Shown here in pieces: positions 55,710-64,000 of a stretch of 64,000 bases of DNA. The DNA is taken from contig NC_089232.1 in assembly GCF_963924675.1 (NCBI RefSeq), positions 45,858,522 through 45,922,521 of the forward strand, read 5' to 3'. The translations under genes and the position numbers were made by a program. Each line of letters starts with the position of its first letter. Positions within the stretch are counted from its first letter, which is position 1. Source of the DNA: Phocoena phocoena. Lineage: Eukaryota > Chordata > Mammalia > Artiodactyla > Phocoenidae. Under the pieces are notes generated by a model that was not told where the DNA came from, searched no databases, and saw only the letters and a list, made by a program, of their open reading frames with translations.

Positions 55710-56068
55710 TTTCATAAATTAATTAATTTATGGCTGCATTGGGTCTTCATTGTTGTGTGCAGGCTTTCTTTAGTTGCGGTGAGCGGGGGCTACTCTTCGT
55801 TGCGGTGCACGGGCTTCTCATTGTGGTGGCTTCTCTTGTTGAGGAGCACAGGCTCTAGGTGCACTGGCTGCAGTAGTTGTGGCATGCAGGCTCAGTAGTT
55901 GTGGCTTGCAGGCTCTAGAGTGCGGGCTTCGTTGCTCCGCAGCCTGTGGGATCTTCCTGGACCAGGGCTCAAACCCATGTTGAGCCTGAGTCTTGGGTCT
56001 TGAGTCTTGCAAATCCACCTCTGCATTGGCAGGTGGATTCTTAACCACTGCACCACCAGGGAAGTCCA
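55710..56068 (-). mobile_element. CHR-type SINE, long form, antisense, with internal insertion
   Basis: Tail 'ttcataaattaattaatttatggctgcattggg', body 'agttgcggtgagcgggggctactcttcg', head 'aaccactgcaccaccagggaagtcc'. The TSD 'acagacaaatttt' is at 55697-55709 and 56069-56081. Compared with the copy at 50048-50355 it has about 40 extra bases at 55980-56020, carrying repeated 'gagtcttg' units, just before 'ctgcattggcagg'. Confidence 0.93.
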
Positions 56069-56189
56069 ACAGACAAATTTTGATTTAGACACAGATCTGA
56101 GGAAAGATGTTTTTATTAGCTTGCTAGTTATATGGGGAAACTTGAGGTTCAAGTCAGCGATTTAAATTACGTATCACATACAGCCCAAC

Positions 56190-56315
56190 TACTGTTGTGG
56201 ACATTTTCATATTCTCTCATTGATATTTCCAATAGCATTGTGTAGCTGGTATTGTTAATTTAATTTTAGAGATGAAGCTCAGAGAAGTTATGTGATTAGG
56301 CATTCAAAGGCCTTT
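56190..56315 (-). mobile_element. MIR SINE, antisense, fragment
   Basis: 'gacattttcatattctctcattgatatttcc', 'gtgtagctggtattgttaatttaattttagagatgaagctcagagaagttatgtgatt' match the MIR core. Confidence 0.7.
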
Positions 56316-56659
56316 ACCCAGCAGATGTCTCGAAGCATCTTCTGTGTGTGTGTCTGTGCATCCATGTTGTAAAGATGAGTAAGTCACATCCTCTGCTCTT
56401 AGGAAACTTCTTTCTTAACTCCTATTACACCTTTGGTCTTTCTTTGATATTAAATGGATGTCTCAGCTCTATGAAAAGCAGAAATGTTTGCTAAAGTGAT
56501 CTGCAGCGATGTATATTGAATGGGATTAGGAGGAGATGAGGAGTAGATTCAAGATGTGAAGGATAATGAAGTCAGGAGGCTGCCCCTCTCTAGGTCACAA
56601 GAAATCCCTTGGCTTCTTACGGGTTGAAAGTTTAGAGCAGAAAGATTTAGATCTCAAAA
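56316..56659. other. Unique non-coding DNA
   Basis: No repeat or exon was recognised. Confidence 0.45.
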
Positions 56660-56830
56660 TCTTTATTGAATGAATGCTCATTATTGTTAGGTTCCTTCAC
56701 ATGCAATTTCCTATCCAAACCTCAAAAGAACTCTATGAGAAAGATGTTAAGCTTGTTTTCCTGATGAGGTGCCTGAAGCTGTGTGGTGTTGTGTAAATTA
56801 CATGGATAGAATTGGAAGAGATAGGGGCCC
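56660..56830 (-). mobile_element. MIR SINE, antisense, diverged
   Basis: 'aatgctcattattgttaggttccttcacatgcaatttcc', 'aactctatgagaaagatgtta' and 'cctgatgaggtgcctgaagctgtg' align in MIR order at high divergence. Confidence 0.55.
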
Positions 56831-59699
56831 AGTTTCAAAACTGCAGTCTATGACAGCATTTCTATGGAATGTTTCACTTTTACAGATATTAAAAACTAAG
56901 GGGCCAGTTTTGACTGGAAACCTGTTCTCCTTTCTAGTTTCCAATTAAGTTTAGTTTAGTACTGAGAGGCGAATATTGGATTTCTAAATATTAATAGTTC
57001 ATTTCATTGAAGGCAGTAAGCAACTATGGTGCCAAGGTGTTTATCGTATCATATTTTAAAAGTGTCTTACAATATGAATACATTGTCAACATTTCTGATG
57101 CTGGAGAGAAGTATGTTAAGATAAAGCAATTGAAAAATAATTGAAGCAGTTATTAAGCATAGAGCCCTATGTGAGATAATATGCTAAGAAAAAATACTCT
57201 ACAAATTAAAATTTTAATTTATAAATAAATTACAAATGTATAAGTTTAATAGTTAGAAAAGTAATTTTTTTCAACTGATTCTAGTCCAAGCTCCTAGTAA
57301 ACATAGCTTATTGCATTGACTGCACATAAGCAGCTGATTTTTGTAAACCACTGACTCTGACAGGAACTTTCAAGCAGTTCTAATTCAGAGGTTGTCCCTG
57401 CAAGGTGATTCATTAGCTCTTTAATCATACAAATAAGGCCAAAGCCACACTCCCCTGATACACATAATGGATACGGCAAACATGTTCTGTATGCACCACT
57501 GTTGCTGACCTTTAAAAGAATTCTACTATCCTTGTGGGGTGAAGCTCCTTTTTTTTTTGTTTTTCTGTACTGCTGATGACCTTTACCCCCAAGGTGATAC
57601 CTCCGCTAAATACTGCTTTTATTCTAGTGGCTTAGTGTTGAGTTGCAGGCATTAGAAACAAACAGGTGAGTCTTGAAAATTATTTTAAAAAGATTGGAAA
57701 ATGTGATGGAGCCTGCAGAATTTACATGGGCCTTGCCCACACTTCTACTTTCTCAGCTTTCATAGAGTCATAGCTCTCATTGGCTAGAGAAACAGGAAAT
57801 TCACACTGTCTCTCTTTTAAAAGAATTATAGACCCATGATGAGTAGGGTCCATGAGCCTACTGTATCCTCTTGCATGTAGCCATGGAGATACATCCAAGC
57901 CTCCACATGGCCACAAAGAACAGGTAAAGTGGGGCACCTTTCCCTATTCTAACTGGTCAAAGGGACATGCCTCTTTGTTACTAAAAACACTTGAAATTCA
58001 GGAAGTGATAATACTTCTACTGACTATTCTCTCAGTGGTTTTCCATACTAATAGAATCTGTCCATTTGCATCTCCTTTTCTGTTCTCTGTGAATTTTCTT
58101 TAACTACTGTCTCTTCCTTTGTTAGATAATAGAAATATTGAGAAGAGTTGGAAAAAAGTTATCAGAGTTTCAAGGTTAAGAGGAATAACAGAACAGTGGC
58201 AGTCCTGTCCGTCCTCCAAATAAGCATGTCTGCTGTATCAACACATCTGCTATATGACTGGGGTTCAGCATAGAGTTGTGGTCAGAAAACAATGTGACAT
58301 GAGTATTGTAGAGGTGGCATTAACCTCATTAACAGCAAGCCATAGAAGGCAATGCAAGAGGCCTGAGCATAGAGGTTATGGGATTCTTCTTTCCACAAAG
58401 CATTCAGAGTTATAATCTGAACTCTGTACAAAATAAAATAGGAGGGGCTGCCTGTTTTCCACTTCTCTGAGGTCTGCTCCTAGAGTTTAACAGCTCTGTA
58501 CACTGAGAGTTGTCTTTCTGGGACACAGGAGCACAGAACTTGTCATTTGTAGGTGTTGTCTGTCCAAAAGAAGTTATGCATTCTTTACCGTACAAGTAAA
58601 AGGCAAAGTCAGGAGCATTCTTTTGCAGAAGGCCAGCAAACGGTCCTGTTTTCAGGAAAAAACCAAGGGAGTAAACATAGAAGTATGTTTCGCTTAGGAT
58701 TATCTTTGATGGTTTAATGAGTCTTTATGAAATTTCAGGTGTATTCCCAATTCTCAGATTTGCCCACAACTGCATGTTTTAATTACTCTGGAGCATAGAG
58801 GGAGATTTTGTTAATCCGTAGCTATAAGACGCTTGAATGATTTGAATACTTCAGCCCTTCGGTCAATAGCATGTGTATTCTATATGGAGGCCACATTAAC
58901 TATGCAAAGGGCCACATGAGGACCGGTGAGAATGGTGTTCAAAACATGGTCTCAGCAGAAAGGATGTATTATTGTTAAGACAAAACACCTTCACAAACTC
59001 TCAACGAAACCCACAGCCTCCTATAACCTCAAACCAAATATTTATGGCTAAGTCTCTCAGGATGTAAGCATTGTTACTAACAAGTTTTGAGGCATATTTG
59101 TTATTAAGTTTATTTTGTTAAAAATTTAAGAAAGAAACTGACGTAAATTTACTGTAGAGGTGTCATTCACTGGGGTCTTTTATCTGTGAAAGATCAAAGT
59201 TTACATCATGAATCCAATTAAAACCTTTATCTTGGGTCAAATGTCTTGAAATGTGTTTTGGTGACCCTTTATCTGTCCCCATCATTATTTTTGCTTGGAT
59301 TTTAAAGGCTATTCATATTAGTAGGGGATGAACGTGAGAATGATTAGAAAGGGAGTTTAGAAATTAACATTAAGCTATTTGCGAAAATGATTGTATATAC
59401 CCAGTTCACACTGTCTTCTAGCAGAGTTAGTTTGGGAATCCATGTTTCAAGTCCAGTGATGCTGCCGGAGCTAACATATTTCTGGAAGTCTCCTTTGGAA
59501 ATGTCTGTAAATGTCAGTTTATAAGCCCCACAAGACTTCCTAATCTATTTATTTATATTAACTCCTTTTTGAAAAATTCTATTATTTACCAAATTTTATT
59601 TCAAATAGTGTTTGGCTATTTAAAAAAGACAAACTTGGAAGAGAAAAAAGATATTAGGAAAAACTGAAGAAATCGAAATAAACTATGGATTTTGTTCCA
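56831..59699. other. Unique AT-rich DNA
   Basis: About 2.9 kb without a recognised repeat. A T run lies near 57549-57558. Frames at 57294-58595 (61-83 codons) have no recognisable domain. Confidence 0.5.
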
Positions 59700-59862
59700 T
59701 AATAATGTGTTGGTTCATTAATTGTGACAAATGTATTATACTAGTGGAGGATATTGATAACAGGGGAAACTGGGTGTAGGGCATATGGAAATTCTCTGTA
59801 GTAACTTTGTCATAATTCTGTAAATGTAAAGCTATTCCAAAATAAAAAGATTTTCAAAAAAG
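59700..59862 (+). mobile_element. Ancient L1M (L1ME-like) 3' terminus, sense
   Basis: 'ttggttcattaattgtgacaaatgtattatactagtggaggatattgataacaggggaaactgggtgtagggcatatgg' and 'tctgtaaatgtaaagctattccaaaataaaaag' reproduce the characteristic 3' end of old L1 elements. Confidence 0.85.
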
Positions 59863-59954
59863 GACAAATCTTATACTTGAGATATGTTGCCTTTTTCTGG
59901 TACCTCTCATTGACTGAGAAAAGAAAAGGAAATGAGGAATAAAAGAATAAAGAA

Positions 59955-60178
59955 ACTAACCTTTTCTGAGTATCTATCATGTTCCAGAATCTTATGTATA
60001 TGTTCTCATTTACTTCTCATAATAATCCAATGACAGTAGTTATTATTTCAATCTTATAAAAAAAGAAAAAGAATTCTCAGTAAGGTAAATGATTTGGCTG
60101 AGGACAAATAGCTAATATGTGTTAAACATGAGAATTCAAGCCCATTTGTATGTAGGTCTTAATTCTCTCCACCACATA
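59955..60178 (-). mobile_element. MIR SINE, antisense
   Basis: 'ctgagtatctatcatgttccagaatcttatgtatatg', 'cttctcataataatccaatgacagtagttattattt', 'caaatagctaatatgtgttaaacatgagaattcaagccc', 'aattctctccaccacataatc'. Confidence 0.75.
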
Positions 60179-60599
60179 ATCATATTTCTGCCCTAAAAAT
60201 TTATCATAGGCTTTGAAACTAATTTCCAAAGAGCAGTTTCTAAAACAGTGTCAAGTACAAATTACCCAATACTAACCACCATGAACAGGGTAACACTAGA
60301 TACAAAATTTCTGGTATATGTACTCTTCAAAATTAGTTATTTTATAATTCAAGTTATTAATTTCCTGATAGAGTCCATAAGGGTGACAGATCTTTCCCCT
60401 TTGGGGAAAGTTTTCACTTCAGGGACAGTGGATCTCTTGGACCAAGCCCCATTCTGAACTTGTCATCATGCCAAAACATCCGTTTGGTAGAAAGGCCTAA
60501 AGTGTGGAAATGAGGTTGGCTCTAGGAAATGTAGGCCCAAATAAATGCTTCTGTGTTGATGGAAGACCCAGGGCTTTTGCCAATATTATGGCTTATTCA
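60179..60599. other. Unique non-coding DNA
   Basis: No repeat or exon was recognised. Confidence 0.45.
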
Positions 60600-61090
60600 G
60601 GTTACCATGGAGAAATAGAGGGACCTGCTGATGAGGCCAAAGAATGACCTGCTGGCAGTGGGTTTTCACACCTGTGGGGCACTGCCCAGATCCTCCACTC
60701 TTCCAGCTGCTGGGAGTGTTGACTGCTGGCAGCTCACCGGTGGGTGCCTCCCCAGGAGCTGCCCTCTGATGGAGGGAGCTGCCTCACCCAAGTTTTGCAC
60801 CTCCCTTTGGACTGCAGGCATCTAACGATGCATAGATGTTGGGGTTACAAAGGCCTGCTCCCCTTGCCTCAGTACGGGGCATCTTTCAAGGACCTCCCCA
60901 GCTTCAGAGCTCCCTTTGGGTTCAGCTGAGGTCTCTCTTGCAGCTGCCTTACACTTCCAACCTCACCCTTTGCTCATTTCTGCTTCCCTTACTCGCTTAC
61001 AAGTATTGACCCAAGAGGGATCCTCAGGGAGACATCCATATGCAAATCTCAGAGACACTTTCCTGGGGAGAACAGTCTATGCCACTATCT
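60600..61090 (+). repeat. Possible ancient LTR-type repeat
   Basis: A GC-richer block. 'ggcatctaacgatgcatagatgttggggttacaaaggcctgctccccttgcctcagtacggggcatctttcaaggacc' and 'cgcttacaagtattgacccaagagggatcctcagg...tgcaaatctcagagacactttcctggggaga' resemble a diverged mammalian LTR. Three short plus-strand frames (60631-61209) overlap it and are not supported as genes. Confidence 0.35.
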
Positions 61091-63469
61091 CAATGTGCTA
61101 CTGCCCTCTCCCCTTAGGGGAAGAATCTAGTACTTTAAAATGCTCTCTTAAAAGTGTAGACATCACTCTTTCCAGGAGGCCTCCTCTGACTAGGTTAGTG
61201 CCCTCTTAGGAAGCCCCTCAAGCTTAGTTAAGTACCTTCCGCAGTAGGACATTTATGTCACCAAACTGTAATTGAATTGTACGTAAATATGCCAAATTAG
61301 TCAAGCCCCTTTAAAGGATTTTTATTTATATTGGCTTTGCTCCAAAGATATTTTGTCATATAAACATAAGCATTGATGGGGTTATCCTGGAAACTTTATT
61401 TCTTGTTTTTCAATGCCAGTTGATTTAAAACAAATGGGCAAAGAACTGAAAGGATTGACATCCTGAAGAAAGAAATCCTGAAAACAGATTTGCCTATAGA
61501 TAATTTTTTTTCCTATATTGTATGTGATTCTGAAACAGAGACGTACATACTACAGAATATTGATTCAGAATTCACATTTCCTTCCAACCAAGAAATGTCT
61601 ACTTAAAGCTGGAGGAAATCTTACTGTGCTCCAAATTATTTTTACAGATGATGGAATTGTCACATATGAGTAAATGTTCATAATGGCATCTTCTCAGATT
61701 CCTCCAGCTTATGGTACCATTCCTTTTTCTGACTCTCCATTGTCTCTTTGTGCCACCTATTAAGAGTTAACCATGGATGGCCATTGAGTACATTTGCAGA
61801 CAGGCTCTTGGGGAGTCTCTGGCCATAGGCACCTTGAACAAAGGACCAACTCAAGGTAGATCCGAGAGACTCCCCAACCAGAAAACATCTCTATGGTTTC
61901 CCACATAGAAGCAAAGCCTAAGTAAAGATGCAGACTTCATAGGCCCGTAAGGCCTTACTTTATAAGCTTTCCAGCTGCTTCCTACCATGATCAGTGGGCT
62001 TGGAGTGAATCCCTTATATCTGTATTGTTTTTCTCTCATGATAGGTGTTTTATCTTGCCTCCTCCCTGTGAGAACACTCTTATTTCTCATTTATTTAATG
62101 TCCCAATTTTGCTTACTGCTTTACTTACTAATCTAGATTTTGTTGTGGTTTTTCTCACTATAATGACCCTACAACCCAAGTGGAAGGGGAGAACTTACTC
62201 TGGAATGATGGACTGCAGCTGCACAGTCAGTTGCTCTTGAAGATTTCACCTGGTTTGAGAGCTAGGTTGAAGTTGTGGGTCTGCTTTAATCCTGGAGATT
62301 CTTAAATCCCCACTCAATCCTTTATACTAGCAGTGCTCTCTTCATTACTGGAATAGTTTGAACTAATAAAGAGAAGCAAGTAGTTTGTGTCTTACCTAAC
62401 AGAAAGCCAATTTCCTCACTGCTAATCATTCTCATGAAACTTTATATCCAGTCCCATAACCAGTGGTCTGTTGTATTGAATACCAATGACCCTCTTTTAT
62501 TGAGGTTTAACTCCTCACATATGTCTCTTGTCTTCTTAGAATAAATGCTCACTGAGGGAAAGATTCTTGCCTTGAATCATTTTTAATCTTTCAAGAAGCT
62601 TAGGGTACTGCTTTGCACAGAAACTGCTGGGCTAAATATGCTTTATTATACTTAGCGTTGACTTTCACTTCCTTTTTATCCCTCCAGCCAATTCATGCCC
62701 ATCCAGATTATACACAAAATGGTTTTATATTATAATTTTCTTTGCTTTTATGTTTCTGATTTCTGATGAACTATGAGGGCTTTAAAAATGCAAAGGATTC
62801 ACCTATATTCCTTTAGTCATTTTAAAGGTGGGAGAATGAGCTCCTGCATTCTTCAGAACAAGTGCAAGCACGTTCAGTTGGTCAGTAACAAAGAATTATA
62901 GCAAATAGGATATTAAAGATAGTAGAAGTTTTGAGTTAAAAAATACTCTATTGGTAGGTGAACCTTTTCAGACTCTGCAATTATTTACTCAACACCCCAG
63001 TTTAACAGTGAACCACTTATTTCACTGGTCACTAGTTTTATTTAAGTCTTAACTAAATCTCACATGAGTTCTTTTGTGGTACAAATCCACATTCTGAGGT
63101 TGAATATTGTGGACTATTTAATTTTCTGAATGTAATTTTGCATATAATAGGCTTATCTTAGGATGAGCTCAAAACACATTGAAATAAGAGGATTAATGAG
63201 GCATGAATCATAAATCATTTGGCTCTCCCCAGATTGCACTTCTGGTTGTGGAGTTAGGACCACATCCTAACTGTCTTGATTCTAGTACACTGTGCTCTCC
63301 ACTGGCCTTCTTTTTGTCTGTGGTCTTTTAGGTCTGTGATTAACTGAACCCTTTAATTTGAGCTTTCTGACATTCTTTCTCATGCATGTTTTCCCTTTGG
63401 GTCTGTAAATGAGAACTACATCCACTGGCTTGGCAACCTCAGCTCTTGTGAGTATAATGACGGCTGCTA
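61091..63469. other. Unique AT-rich DNA with a possible L2 piece
   Basis: Mostly unrecognised sequence. 62510-62640 ('gtcttcttagaataaatgctcactgagggaaagattcttgcc', 'gctttgcacagaaactgctgggc') looks like a diverged L2 3' end. Frames around 61851-62240 and 63282-63479 have no recognisable domain. Confidence 0.45.
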
Positions 63470-63600
63470 ATATTAACATGGCACTTTATAAATATCTTTC
63501 ACAAATTTTAGTTATTTGAGCCTCTCAAAACCTTATGGGTAGGTAAGGCAGGTATTATTCTTAGTTTATAGACAGGGAGAGAAATATCTGAGAAAGATAC
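63470..63600 (-). mobile_element. MIR SINE, antisense, fragment
   Basis: 'gctaatattaacatggcactttataaatatctttcacaaattttag', 'cctctcaaaaccttatgggtaggtaaggcaggtattattcttagtttatagacagggagag' match the MIR core. Confidence 0.75.
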
Positions 63601-64000
63601 AAATATTTTTAAATGAAGGATGGAATCAGTTTGGATTAAAACAAAAACTACTTCTGTAGTTTAAAAATATTTGCTAGAAACTTGAACCGTTGTGTCCAGA
63701 AATTTAAAGTCAATAGTATTAAAATGCCTAAGCCTCAAGCTTATCTGTGGTAACGAGTGATGTGGTATTTCACCAACTGACTTTTGCAAGTTAGCATAGT
63801 TTATAAGCCAGAGAGAAGGTAAGAAAGATACTTTGCAGGAGAACTTGTGAGCTTTTGGCAATGTTAGCAATGTAGATTTTGATTCCAAGGCAAAGGGGCT
63901 CTTCCAGTCTCTAGTTTCCTGGACTATTCTGGTCCACTAGCTATGAATGACTCAAGGGCAAAAAGATCATGCCTTATTCAATTGTAAACCAAATTCCTTG
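63601..64000. other. Unique non-coding DNA
   Basis: No repeat or exon was recognised up to the window end. Confidence 0.45.

Noticed and set aside
60631..61209. Three overlapping GC-richer plus-strand frames considered as possible exons
   Set aside because: No reciprocal splice signals or domains are evident, and the block resembles a diverged LTR-type repeat.

Overview
This window is mammalian nuclear DNA, almost certainly from a cetacean or a very close relative within the whale–hippo branch of Artiodactyla. The evidence is two size classes of tRNA-derived CHR-type SINE (heads reading 'gggcttccctggtggc'), plus several LINE-1 copies whose 3' ends have the form usual in whale and dolphin genomes ('...caataaagatgtt'+A). 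I saw no ruminant BovB or Bov-tA elements and no primate Alu. Ancient shared mammalian repeats (L2, MIR, MER5/MER58/MER20-like hAT elements, MLT1/MaLR LTRs, L1M) make up the older background. No bacterial, phage, plasmid or CRISPR-like features are present.

I found no convincing protein-coding host gene. Almost every long open frame falls in a LINE-1 or lies antisense to one. The only non-repeat item with gene-like syntax is one weak candidate exon at 13134-13295. The window therefore reads as intergenic or deep intronic sequence shaped by layered retrotransposition.

Layout: 1-2.9 kb is old unique sequence with an L2. 3.1-4.8 kb is an MLT1 LTR split by an L1 that is itself split by a younger L1. 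5.1-7.8 kb is unique. 7.8-11.5 kb holds L1 3' ends and a SINE. 11.5-16.7 kb is mostly unique, with the candidate exon and two MIRs, one of them split by a SINE. 16.8-19.1 kb is an ancient antisense L1 carrying an LTR-like insert and a young L1 tail. 19.07-26.24 kb is an essentially full-length antisense cetacean-type L1 (about 7.2 kb) with a CpG-rich 5' UTR but inactivated ORF1 and ORF2. 26.2-28.2 kb is a possible endogenous-retrovirus remnant plus old repeats. 28.2-35.6 kb is a stack of antisense L1s, including one whose structure suggests an ~860 bp 3' transduction. 36.4-36.8 kb is a solo LTR with matching flanking repeats. 38-39.8 kb holds a hAT element split by a SINE, an MLT1, another LTR-like piece and a MER20-like element. 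39.8-47.7 kb is largely unique with scattered old repeats. 48.4-51.6 kb is an L1M split by a younger L1 that is split by a SINE. 51.6-64 kb is mostly unique AT-rich DNA with MIR, L2 and SINE pieces.

The most informative content is the insertion stratigraphy. At least eight insertions have target-site duplications (TSDs) readable on both sides, so their relative order can be inferred. All long L1 copies of the artiodactyl/cetacean type lie on the minus strand. I found no evidence of a previously undescribed functional system. The items most worth checking are the putative L1 3' transduction, the missing TSD of the full-length L1, a 26-bp sequence shared 3.3 kb apart, the solo LTR, and the candidate exon. 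Repeat family names come from remembered consensus features and were not checked by database search.
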